A stretch of 64,000 nucleotides of DNA from an uncultured Ruminococcus sp. (lineage in GTDB: Bacteria > Bacillota > Clostridia > Oscillospirales > Acutalibacteraceae): the NCBI GenBank assembly GCA_902799245.1, contig CADBZY010000011.1, positions 1-64,000 on the forward strand, written 5' to 3'. Both the position numbers and the translations under genes were made by a program. Positions 25,223-33,041 of this stretch are shown piece by piece. The notes below the pieces were generated by a model that was not told the DNA's origin, searched no databases, and was given only the letters and a program-made list of their open reading frames with translations. The number at the start of each line of letters is the position of its first letter. Position 1 is the first letter of the stretch.

Positions 25223-26152
25223 TTACGCTTCAATCTCACTGAGATCGGCGAGGTTGTAGGGGGTCTGCTGATAGACGTAATAATTCAGCCAGTTGCCGAA
25301 AAGCAGGTTGGCGTGCGCCCTCCACGAGTGATTGGGAACGGCGCAGACGTCGTCGTTCGGGAAATAATTGCAGGGGATCTCTGGGTTCAGGCCTCGGTTG
25401 ACGTCGCGGAAATACTCGTTGGCAAGGGTCTGCCGATCGTATTCCAGATGACCGAAAGAGAAGAACTGACGCCCGTTCTTATGCCCGACGAGCGCCACGC
25501 CCGCGTCCTTGGAGGTAGTGAGAATAACCAGCTCTTCATGGCTGTCAATATCATCCCGGGATACGTCGGTGTTGCGTGAATGAGGACCCCAGTAGAAGTC
25601 GTTGAAACCGCGCACAAGCGGATGAAGCGGCGCGGTAACTCTGTGACGGTAAACGCCGGAAAGCTTCTGCGGCAGTGTGGTCTTGTCTATGCCGAAATGA
25701 TGGTACATTCCCGCCTGCGCTCCCCAGCAAATATGCATGGTGGAATAGACATTCCGCTTGCTCCAGTCCATGATCCGGCAAAGCTCCTCCCAGTAATCCA
25801 CCTCTTCAAAGGGCAGCTTTTCCACAGGTGCGCCGGTAATGATCATGCCGTCGTAGCGGTTATCGCGCACATCGTCAAAGGTCTTGTAGAAGTCGAGCAG
25901 ATGACGAGTGGAAACATTCTTTGCCTCGTGGGAAGCAGTCTGGAGAAGGTCGACCTCCACCTGAAGCGGTGAATTGCTCAGAAGCCGAAGAAACTGCGTT
26001 TCGGTCTCGATCTTGGTCGGCATGAGATTGAGCAGTATTATCTTTAACGGACGAATATCCTGCATTGTCGCCCGCTCTTCCGTCATGATAAAGACGTTTT
26101 CGTTTTCCAGAACCTTCTTGGCAGGTAGTTCATTAATAATCTTAATTGGCAT
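25223..26152 (-). CDS. metA: Homoserine O-acyltransferase MetA, predicted acetyl-CoA type
   Basis: This 309-residue enzyme activates homoserine for methionine synthesis. It has the nucleophile Cys142 in HICWGAQAG and the His-Glu pair in FSFGHLEYD. The acyl-donor pocket reads GAPVE with Glu at 111. In studied family members Glu at this site gives acetyl-CoA preference and Gly gives succinyl-CoA, so this is predicted to be a homoserine O-acetyltransferase despite the usual 'succinyltransferase' name. It is followed by leuB. No SAM riboswitch was recognised upstream. Confidence 0.93.
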   Translation of the reverse strand: MPIKIINELPAKKVLENENVFIMTEERATMQDIRPLKIILLNLMPTKIETETQFLRLLSNSPLQVEVDLLQTASHEAKNVSTRHLLDFYKTFDDVRDNRYDGMIITGAPVEKLPFEEVDYWEELCRIMDWSKRNVYSTMHICWGAQAGMYHHFGIDKTTLPQKLSGVYRHRVTAPLHPLVRGFNDFYWGPHSRNTDVSRDDIDSHEELVILTTSKDAGVALVGHKNGRQFFSFGHLEYDRQTLANEYFRDVNRGLNPEIPCNYFPNDDVCAVPNHSWRAHANLLFGNWLNYYVYQQTPYNLADLSEIEA

Positions 26153-26228
26153 TTGCTGACACTTCCGGATTTAGTGATGAGTGTTTTTGAATTGGGTTGA
26201 CGGTCTTTCTATGCCAACCACTGTTTTC

Positions 26229-26280
26229 AGCGCGAAGCGCTCCACCATTATTCTCTGTTCGTTATTCTCTGAACTCTATT
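26229..26280. repeat. Dispersed palindrome plus GAATA-heptad repeat, copy 1
   Basis: On the minus strand this reads AGAGAATAACGAACAGAGAA, continues TAATGGTGGAGCGC and ends in a small GCGC hairpin. It is an array of degenerate 7-nt units with a palindrome at one end. Related arrays occur at 37761, 40734 and 62968. Confidence 0.5.
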
Positions 26281-26306
26281 CTTTTTAGCAAACGAATGGG
26301 AGCGTT

Positions 26307-28355
26307 TCACCGAGTTCCTTCCGTCGAGCGTTTCAGGTACGGCAGAACGTCCTCCGTGTAGGCTCTGAGAAGCTCGCCGATGCTCCAAGCCTGTGTAAAG
26401 CAGCCGCGTGAGGTGCAGGTGAAGTCACCGTCAAATATCTCGGCAACGCCGTTGATGCAGCCGTCGTTCATGTGGTCAAGGAAACGGGAACATATCTCCT
26501 TGCATCGTCTGATGGCGTAGGGAGAATGATCGTGCACCTTGCAGAAGGCGGAGATGTAGCCGCCCATCAGGAATCCCCAGCTGGTTCCCATGTGATAGGC
26601 GCCGTCGCGGTCAATCAGTCGTCCGATGTACTGCGGTTTGTATTCGGGGTCGGTATAGGAGAGGGAACGCAAACCGTAAACCGTCAGCAGGTGACGGCTC
26701 ACACAGTCCACCACGGACAGTTCCTTATGCCTGTCGAGCATGGTATAGGGCAGCGACACGGCATAAATCTGATTGGGACGGATTCTGTCCTCGCAGGGGT
26801 CAGCAACGTCGTAAAGATACCCGCCTCGCGCATTCCAGAATTTGCGAACGAATGAGCTCTTGACCCTTTCGGCCAGCTCGGCGTAGTGGGAACCGTCGCG
26901 GTCGAATTTTTCGCAGAGCATTTCCATTACCTTCAACGCATTGTACCAGAGGGCGTTGATTTCCACCGGCTTGCCGTGACGCGGAGTCACAACCCAGTCA
27001 CCGACGCGCACATCCATCCATGTGATCTGATCTTTTTCGCTGCCACCGTAGACAAGCCCGTCGGCATCCATTCCGATGGAGTAGTCGGTGCCGTTTTCAT
27101 AGGCGTAAATGATTCTTTTGAGCACAGGGAAAATCTCGTCCCTGATGAATTCATAGTTTTCTTCCTTGCCGGTATAATACAGGTAACGTTCCACCGCGTA
27201 GACATACCAGAGCGATGCGTCCATAGTGTTGTACATCGGCTCGTCAGCCGCGGAATTCGGGAAAACATTCGGAATAAGCCCGTTTTTCTCGTACCTGGCA
27301 AATGATCTCAGAATATTCTCGCAGTCCTCAAAACGACGGGTGCAGAGTGTAAGTCCGGTCAGGGCGATCATGGTGTCCCTTCCCCAGTCGGCAAACCACG
27401 GATAACCCGCCATAATGGTCTTAAGCCCTGTGGAAGCGCGATCGACGATGAACGCGTCAGCTGCCCATGTGAAGTGCGCCGAGAAAATATCCCTTGCGGG
27501 GTTGCGGCGAATCAGGTCATACATTCTGTCGGTGTAAGCCTTGACTATATCAAAGCCGTTTTTGGCAGTGATGTCCTCGTCCTCGGTGGAGCAGATGACA
27601 AAGAACTTCCTTGTCTCGCCGGGATATACCTTGATGACCGCGTCGAAGGGAGTGTACTGCGTATCCAGTCCGCGGAATCCGGTTCTCGCGTCAATGGCAA
27701 GCCGCTGGTTTTCCTCCGCGATAAAGGTAGGCGCTGCCATGCTGGTGGGAATCTTCGAACGGTCGGAGTATTCGCCCTCGCTGATAAAGAACTTCGCATT
27801 GAAGCTGCTGTCGTCACCGCGTCCTACCAGCATGGTCTTACCGAATACCGACGAACGGAAACGGGCAATGTCGGCGGGGGAATTCACCTTGTCGAGGGGC
27901 CGCATGGCGAAGAGAGGCGTAAGCGTCACGGTAACAGGCTGTGTCGCTCCGGTTACGGTATAGCAGACCGCGACGGTATTCTTGCCGTGCTCCATGGCGA
28001 TCGTCTTTTCTATTGATATTTCGTCGGTCTGATAACAGTAAGTAGGCACAATATCCATGCGGAACTGTTCGAGGTACTTGTATCCGTCGGTGTGGTCTCC
28101 GCTGTATTCCTGACAGGAAAGGTCAAACGAACGTCTGCCGCAGGTGATTTTTTCCTGAATCTTGGAGAGAACGTTTACCCTGTCCACAGGTGGCTTAAGA
28201 GACGCCACCAGATAACCGGCGTGAATCCTCGCGGTATCGCCTGTCACGGTGGAGCATGAAAAGCCGCCCAGCCCATTGGTCAGCAGCCATTCCTTTTCGT
28301 AGCCCTGTTCAAATGTGCGCCAGTTGCTTCTGCCGAATGTGTATTTTGTATGCAT
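26307..28355 (-). CDS. Glycogen debranching enzyme / amylo-alpha-1,6-glucosidase
   Basis: This 682-residue cytosolic enzyme hydrolyses alpha-1,6 branch points of glycogen. An N-terminal bacterial GDE domain (GRSNWRTFEQGYEKEWLLTN and GLGGFSCSTVTG) of about 250 residues precedes a C-terminal (alpha/alpha)6-barrel of family GH133. That barrel has GYPWFADWGRDTMIAL, MDASLWYVYAVERY and TSWGFLMGGYISAF. No signal peptide is seen. It is a single gene with its own promoter, consistent with storage polysaccharide use. Confidence 0.92.
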   Translation of the reverse strand: MHTKYTFGRSNWRTFEQGYEKEWLLTNGLGGFSCSTVTGDTARIHAGYLVASLKPPVDRVNVLSKIQEKITCGRRSFDLSCQEYSGDHTDGYKYLEQFRMDIVPTYCYQTDEISIEKTIAMEHGKNTVAVCYTVTGATQPVTVTLTPLFAMRPLDKVNSPADIARFRSSVFGKTMLVGRGDDSSFNAKFFISEGEYSDRSKIPTSMAAPTFIAEENQRLAIDARTGFRGLDTQYTPFDAVIKVYPGETRKFFVICSTEDEDITAKNGFDIVKAYTDRMYDLIRRNPARDIFSAHFTWAADAFIVDRASTGLKTIMAGYPWFADWGRDTMIALTGLTLCTRRFEDCENILRSFARYEKNGLIPNVFPNSAADEPMYNTMDASLWYVYAVERYLYYTGKEENYEFIRDEIFPVLKRIIYAYENGTDYSIGMDADGLVYGGSEKDQITWMDVRVGDWVVTPRHGKPVEINALWYNALKVMEMLCEKFDRDGSHYAELAERVKSSFVRKFWNARGGYLYDVADPCEDRIRPNQIYAVSLPYTMLDRHKELSVVDCVSRHLLTVYGLRSLSYTDPEYKPQYIGRLIDRDGAYHMGTSWGFLMGGYISAFCKVHDHSPYAIRRCKEICSRFLDHMNDGCINGVAEIFDGDFTCTSRGCFTQAWSIGELLRAYTEDVLPYLKRSTEGTR

Positions 28356-28395
28356 GATTGGTTTACCGTCCTTGCATATTGAGAATATAGGGTTT

Positions 28396-28424
28396 ATTAT
28401 AACATATTAATCTGAATATCTCAA
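28396..28424 (-). promoter_or_regulatory. Promoter of the debranching enzyme gene
   Basis: On the minus strand TTGAGA (28424-28419) and TATAAT (28401-28396) are 17 nt apart, about 40 nt before the ATG. Confidence 0.7.
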
Positions 28425-28445
28425 CCGTAATTTGATATTTTATTA

Positions 28446-28490
28446 TAAAAAAACCACCTTTTCATCGGACTAATACCTTTGAAAAGGTGG
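28446..28490 (-). terminator. Terminator after the LtaS-like gene
   Basis: CCACCTTTTCA (28454-28464) pairs perfectly with TGAAAAGGTGG (28480-28490). On the minus strand the stem is followed by TTTTTTTATAAT. Confidence 0.85.
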
Positions 28491-28567
28491 CATTGATGAT
28501 GAACTAACCGTGAAAACCATGCTTTGCGGTAAGAAAAGCGACCTCAAACGCATCTTGCAAAGAACCG

Positions 28568-30688
28568 TTAGTTTCCGTCAGCTTCCGTCTGCTCTGTCTC
28601 TGCCGGGTTTTCCTTGCTGATGAATTTATAGATATGCTTGTAGTAATCCTTGTCAAGCAGCTGCTTGGAATAGGTCTGCTTTGCTCTCACAACCTTATTC
28701 ATAGCGCTGACATAACTGGATTTTTCCTCCTCGGAAAGCGTGCAGTTTGCGCTGGGAGTGAATTTCTTTGCGGAAGCGTTGTATTCGCCCTGTGTGCTGA
28801 TCCACGACCAGCCGTTGACCTTGATCAAAGCAAAGTGATCGCCGTCAGCCAGAATATCGCTGCCCATAAGCAGTCTCGAATCATACTCCAGTCCGAAAAG
28901 GTTGGAGAGAGTGGGGAGAATATCAATAGCGGAACAAGGCTTGTCCACAATGACCGGCTCGGTCATGGATGCGCTCCAGAGCAGGAAGCCGTTGCGGTAA
29001 AGATCAAAGTTATTGCGGATGCCGTCCTTCGGAATGTTGTAGAGAGTGGCGAGATCACCGTCGCTGAGGGCATAGGGATAATGATCCTCAGCAATAGCAA
29101 ATACGGTGTCTTCCAGTTTGCCCGCTTCTTCAAGCGCCTTAATCAAAACCTGCAGCATCAGCTCAACTTCATACTGGCAGGCGTTATAAGCCTGAATGCC
29201 CTCAGACTGACTCAGGAGTCTTTCCGGCAGATCCTTTTTGTGACGGCTTGCCATGGAGTTGCCGCTGAAGGTGTAGTTGGCGTGACCGCTGACGCTCATA
29301 TAATACGCGTGGAAAGGATGATCAAGGTTTACATAATCCTTGGAGCTGACCTCTGCCATTTCCTTGTCAGAGCGCGGCCAGCCGTTATACTGGAGGGTAA
29401 GGCCGTGATTGGTGGCTTTCCAGGTGTAACCGAAATTCGGGTGCGACTTGTCGCGTCCGTAGTATGTATAAGAATTGTTGTGATAAGCCAGCGTGGTGTA
29501 ACCGAGCTTTTTAAACTGATTGCCCAAGGCCAGAGGCTGGTATTTGGAACCGCTCAGCTTCAGGCAGTTGGCTGTGGTGTAGAAGTTGCCGGTCATACAG
29601 GAATATTCACCGGTTGCGGTACTTCCGCCCCACACGGAATTGTAGAAGTTTTTGAAAACAAAGCCCTCGGTGGACATCTTGTAAAGCGTAGGAGTAAACT
29701 CAGGATCAATGATCTTATCAGAGAAGCCTTCCAGTGTGATAAAGATAAGATTCTTTCCCTTGAACATGCCCGTGTATTTGCTCTTCTGCGTGGGCTGAAC
29801 CGTCTTGAAATACTTGTCCATATTTTTCAGCGGTGTCGAGCCGGCGTTTTTCGCAGCCTTGTCAAAGTCAATGTTCATCACATTGTAGCCGTACTCGATT
29901 TCCTGTTCACCTTCGCCTTCATCGTCTTTTTCTCCGGGAAGAACGGGTGTAGAAGGATTGTCGTTGTCAAATGTTTCCTCCGGCGCACCGAACATCAACT
30001 GCTTAATGTCAAGACGCGTGGTATTGAATATGCCGTAATACTGAAAACTGGTATCAAGGTCATTCTGAAGATATGTATAGTAATAATACGGTGAATAGTC
30101 ATTCGTCTCGTTTTTGGAGCTGTTGATTGTCACCAGCATCGGCAAATAGAAAACGAGAAATGCCACAAAAGAAATGCCCGCATAAGGGTAATTGTAATCC
30201 AGATCATCCGTGACATAGTATTTTCCTGTAAAGCACATAATGATCAAAGGAATAAACAGAGCCACAATGACATACCATACATTAAAGATAGCAACAATCG
30301 ATTCCCGCCAGAACTGCGTGACGTCCTTGGCCTGTCCGAGCGTCTGCCACGAGAAGAAGGTGTGAAAGTTGCCGTAATAGGTCACATGGAACGAAAACCA
30401 TACCGCAAGCACAGCCAGCACCGTTTTGAAAAAGATTCTGCGCGGCTTGCCGGGAATGAGCATAGCGACTGCACTCAGCAGAAAGCCCATCGCAAGCGAC
30501 AAAAACAGCATATATTTATATTTTTCGTCAAATACACCGCCGAATAAGTTTGTCTTTGCCACGGTTTCCATGTACAAAAGAGATACCGGCAAGAATAAAA
30601 TGCCGATGAGATCCCTTAAGTAGGTGGAACGGTCAACGAAATCGATCAGCTTGTCTAATCTCTCTTCCAAATCAATTGCCTCCTGCAT
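28568..30688 (-). CDS. LtaS-like membrane sulfatase (lipoteichoic acid synthase family)
   Basis: This 706-residue protein has about five N-terminal membrane helices (residues 20-190). A linker with an acidic patch (EKDDEGEGEQEIEYG) leads into an extracytoplasmic sulfatase-fold domain. Metal-site blocks are visible: NLIFITLEGFSDK, WGGSTATGEYSCMTG around the nucleophile, AYHNNSYTYYGRD and FAIAEDHYPY. Family members transfer glycerol phosphate from phosphatidylglycerol to lipoteichoic acid or other envelope polymers. The exact polymer is unknown. It has its own promoter and lies next to the radical SAM operon but is separately transcribed. Confidence 0.88.
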   Translation of the reverse strand: MQEAIDLEERLDKLIDFVDRSTYLRDLIGILFLPVSLLYMETVAKTNLFGGVFDEKYKYMLFLSLAMGFLLSAVAMLIPGKPRRIFFKTVLAVLAVWFSFHVTYYGNFHTFFSWQTLGQAKDVTQFWRESIVAIFNVWYVIVALFIPLIIMCFTGKYYVTDDLDYNYPYAGISFVAFLVFYLPMLVTINSSKNETNDYSPYYYYTYLQNDLDTSFQYYGIFNTTRLDIKQLMFGAPEETFDNDNPSTPVLPGEKDDEGEGEQEIEYGYNVMNIDFDKAAKNAGSTPLKNMDKYFKTVQPTQKSKYTGMFKGKNLIFITLEGFSDKIIDPEFTPTLYKMSTEGFVFKNFYNSVWGGSTATGEYSCMTGNFYTTANCLKLSGSKYQPLALGNQFKKLGYTTLAYHNNSYTYYGRDKSHPNFGYTWKATNHGLTLQYNGWPRSDKEMAEVSSKDYVNLDHPFHAYYMSVSGHANYTFSGNSMASRHKKDLPERLLSQSEGIQAYNACQYEVELMLQVLIKALEEAGKLEDTVFAIAEDHYPYALSDGDLATLYNIPKDGIRNNFDLYRNGFLLWSASMTEPVIVDKPCSAIDILPTLSNLFGLEYDSRLLMGSDILADGDHFALIKVNGWSWISTQGEYNASAKKFTPSANCTLSEEEKSSYVSAMNKVVRAKQTYSKQLLDKDYYKHIYKFISKENPAETEQTEADGN

Positions 30689-30718
30689 TCTGTGTGATTC
30701 AGTAAATCCATAACTGAT

Positions 30719-30747
30719 ATTTTATCATATATTCATAAAAATTGCAA
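30719..30747 (-). promoter_or_regulatory. Promoter of the LtaS-like gene
   Basis: On the minus strand TTGCAA (30747-30742) and TAAAAT (30724-30719) are 17 nt apart, about 30 nt before the ATG at 30688. Confidence 0.6.
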
Positions 30748-30824
30748 CGGAAAAATCAGGCCAACAACCGTTTTTCGCCTTTTTCGGCGTTTTAAGCGAA
30801 TTGCAGCCCGAATTGGATATTTTT

Positions 30825-31892
30825 TTATTTTGATTGCAAAATATAACGGTCGGAAAAATGCTTTTCATCCGCCGCAAGCATCTTCCTCGCCATCTCGTCG
30901 GCGCGTGTGATGAGAATTTTCTGATAGGCGCACTGTTCGCCGCTGACCTGCGACATATCGCCGCACTGCTGGTAATTCAGGCAGGCGCAGTCATTAACGC
31001 AGCGCTTCTGCATCGCGCAGCCCTCGCAGAAGGCAGGTTTTTTCAGGCTGCTCTGGTAGATGGACTCTCTCCGCGACTGATCGATTCCCTCAGAAACACT
31101 TCCCATGCGGTATTCCGACACACCGCCGAACTGAATACAGGGGTAAACATCGCCGTCCCAGTCAATATAGGGCTTGCGCTTGCCGAGTTGGCAGACATGG
31201 CACTTCCTGTCCTTGGTGATGGCAAGAATCTTCTCCTCAAACGGGTTGAAATAAATGTCTTCTCCCTTTTTGAATTTTTCCACAATCAGATTCCCGAGCA
31301 TTCCGAGCTGTTCGGAAAGAATATTCATGCTGTCCTCGTCCCAGCCGGCGCAGGGCCGGGAATCAATGGCAAGATTGAAGCGCCTGACTCCCAAGTCGAT
31401 GAGGTGCTTCATGGAATTGTACACGTTTCCCGCCGTTTCCGGCGTGGTCGTCGCCATAATGAACGCCCCGGGGCGGTATCGCAGCAGAAGCCGGAGCTTT
31501 TCATCCAGTTCGGCCAGGCAATCCTTGCCGCCCTGGTACAGACGGTTGACACGGCTCATCAGCCCGTCGTGCGACATGGCGATGTCAATTTTTTCCCGAC
31601 GCGCAAACGCCAGAAATTCCTCGTCGAGAAGAAGTCCGTTGGTCGTCATGTTCCAGTTGAATTTCACTCCGCTGAACAGCTTGGAATATTCCACACATCT
31701 GTAAATCAGCGGCTTGCAGAGCAGCGGTTCACCGCCGAAGAAGGAAACGCCGACCGACATGCCGCCGTCCTTTACAGCCATGTCGATGGCCCGCAGCGCC
31801 GTTTCTTCGGTCATGTACACATTTTCATGTGTTTCAAAGCAGTATTTGCAGCGAAGATTGCACTGCTTTGTAAGAATTAGTGAGATATTCAT
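30825..31892 (-). CDS. Radical SAM/SPASM peptide-modifying enzyme (predicted)
   Basis: This 355-residue enzyme begins with the radical SAM cluster motif CX3CX2C at Cys11, Cys15 and Cys18 (TKQCNLRCKYCFET), followed by the SAM-binding VSFFGGEPLL. The last 120 residues form a SPASM domain with many cysteines (CHVCQLGKRKPYIDWDGD, CIQF, CEGCAMQKRCVNDCACLN, then two more). Such enzymes install cross-links or epimers in ribosomal peptides, or make formylglycine in sulfatases. It is the third gene of an operon, 4 nt after the stop of a small lipobox peptide, with a second paralogous peptide upstream. This makes peptide maturation the best guess. No separate leader-binding RRE domain is visible. Confidence 0.88.
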   Translation of the reverse strand: MNISLILTKQCNLRCKYCFETHENVYMTEETALRAIDMAVKDGGMSVGVSFFGGEPLLCKPLIYRCVEYSKLFSGVKFNWNMTTNGLLLDEEFLAFARREKIDIAMSHDGLMSRVNRLYQGGKDCLAELDEKLRLLLRYRPGAFIMATTTPETAGNVYNSMKHLIDLGVRRFNLAIDSRPCAGWDEDSMNILSEQLGMLGNLIVEKFKKGEDIYFNPFEEKILAITKDRKCHVCQLGKRKPYIDWDGDVYPCIQFGGVSEYRMGSVSEGIDQSRRESIYQSSLKKPAFCEGCAMQKRCVNDCACLNYQQCGDMSQVSGEQCAYQKILITRADEMARKMLAADEKHFSDRYILQSK

Positions 31893-31896
31893 TTTT

Positions 31897-32223
31897 TTAG
31901 TCGCCTTCTGACGGCTCCACCGTCATAAATCCGTCATAATCATTGCCCGAGCTTTCATCCTCCACAGGAAAATACTGCTCCTCGCCCATGATGGAAAGAC
32001 CGTCGTCGGACGAAATATCCGACGGTGAAACGTCAGAGTCCGACACGGGCGGTTCGTACACCATATTACCCATAATTTTTTGATCCGGCTCGGGTCTGTT
32101 GCGATGACAGGCTGTCAGGCTGCCGCAAAGCAGCAGCGCCGAAGCAGCGGCGGTCATGCGCTTCACAACGTCGCTGCTGGAATAGCCGTCGTCATACGCT
32201 TCTACCTTTCTTTTTTCCATCAT
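31897..32223 (-). CDS. Lipobox-containing small protein, candidate radical SAM substrate A
   Basis: This 108-residue protein (ATG at 32223 or 32220 after GGAGG) has an unusual acidic/aromatic leader, VEAYDDGYSSSDVVKRM. A hydrophobic stretch follows that ends in the lipobox LTAC near residue 39. The exported part is acidic and Ser/Asp-rich, with SDSDVSPSDISSDDG and near its end YDGFMTVEP. Leader, lipobox and the SPSD block are all shared with the next gene upstream. It could be a lipoprotein modified by the radical SAM enzyme before or after export. Function is unknown; the substrate role rests on operon position and paralogy. Confidence 0.75.
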   Translation of the reverse strand: MMEKRKVEAYDDGYSSSDVVKRMTAAASALLLCGSLTACHRNRPEPDQKIMGNMVYEPPVSDSDVSPSDISSDDGLSIMGEEQYFPVEDESSGNDYDGFMTVEPSEGD

Positions 32224-32245
32224 TCAATCCTCCTTTGCGAATCAA

Positions 32246-32527
32246 TCAGCCGTTATCGGAGGAGACATAAGCCACATCGCCGTCGAGCGTAAACATTTCA
32301 TCCTCCGATGAGCAGGCATCCGACGGTGAAAGATCCGATTCCGAAACGCTCTCCACAGACATATAACCGCTGTACTGCGGCTCACATAAACCGGCACATC
32401 CTGTCAATCCTCCCGCCATCACAGCAGCGGCAGCAGTAACGGCAATGGCTTTCATTAATGTAACCGAATAAACCTCGTCATAGCCAGCTTCGTAACTTTC
32501 AATTTTCTGTAATTTCATTTTTTCCAT
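32246..32527 (-). CDS. Lipobox-containing small protein, candidate radical SAM substrate B
   Basis: This 93-residue paralog starts at an ATG after AAGGAG and opens the operon. Its leader IESYEAGYDEVYSVTLMKA aligns with the other peptide as E-x-Y-x-x-G-Y. A hydrophobic stretch ends in the lipobox LTGC. The exported part has a second Cys four residues on, YSGYMSVES and SESDLSPSDACSSED. The 22-nt gap to substrate A and the matching architecture show duplication within the operon. A conserved leader in front of the signal hydrophobic core is not usual for simple lipoproteins, which is why a maturation system is suspected. Confidence 0.75.
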   Translation of the reverse strand: MEKMKLQKIESYEAGYDEVYSVTLMKAIAVTAAAAVMAGGLTGCAGLCEPQYSGYMSVESVSESDLSPSDACSSEDEMFTLDGDVAYVSSDNG

Positions 32528-32710
32528 AGTGATTCTCCTTTGCTTAGTCTTTTAGTTGATTGTGAAATATGAAAAACGTAAATCGGAACCTTGACAATTG
32601 GTAAACGAAGGCTTTTTCTCAGATCTTGGCTAAGGAACACAGAATAATATGCTTTATCTGTATTCGGCCAAGTCTGTTGCGTATCCGAGTGCGTCTTGCT
32701 CGGTCGGCTG

Positions 32711-32796
32711 AAAGCCTCCCTCGTGGGGCGCTGCCCCACCGCCCCGCTGGTGGCGCTGCCCCCAGACCCCTGCCAGGAGGAACAAGTTCCCCCTGG
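32711..32796. repeat. GC-rich multi-hairpin intergenic repeat
   Basis: Within the gene-free stretch 32528-33041, three adjacent hairpins occur: GTGGGGC/GCCCCAC (32723-32739), CTGGTGGC/GCCCCCAG (32747-32765) and CCAGGAGGAAC/GTTCCCCCTGG (32773-32796). The sequence is far richer in GC than its surroundings. Similar GGGGCGCTGCCCC-type elements are scattered in many gut Firmicute genomes; their function is not known to me. The rest of the gap holds only AT-rich sequence and the terminator at its right end. Confidence 0.6.
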
Positions 32797-32996
32797 ACTC
32801 CCGCGCTCGCATTCGCTCGCTTTATCAGCGCTGTTCTATGCATTTATTCTTTTTTGTATTCCAATCGCCTGATGCGTCTTTACATATGTATAACTTCGTC
32901 ACCCGCAAAAAGGTTGGCTTTTTTTCAGCGTGCAGCGCTCATTTATTATTCATTTTTCAGTCTTAAATTTTCAGTCTTCAGTCATATACAAAAATC

Positions 32997-33029
32997 TCCC
33001 CGGCGCCTTTGACAGAAAAACGCCGGGGA
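32997..33029 (-). terminator. Terminator of the transcarboxylase-like operon
   Basis: TCCCCGGCG (32997-33005) pairs perfectly with CGCCGGGGA (33021-33029). On the minus strand GATTTTTG follows. Confidence 0.8.
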
Positions 33030-33041
33030 TAAATGGCAAAA

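Noticed and set aside
26153-26306. SAM or T-box riboswitch upstream of metA
   Set aside because: Only 154 nt are available, partly filled by the dispersed repeat, and I could not recognise the conserved core of either.
28568-31892. Radical SAM enzyme as a sulfatase-maturating enzyme for the neighbouring LtaS-like sulfatase
   Set aside because: LtaS-type enzymes use a threonine nucleophile and need no formylglycine; the two genes are separately promoted, while the enzyme is tightly linked to the two lipobox peptides.
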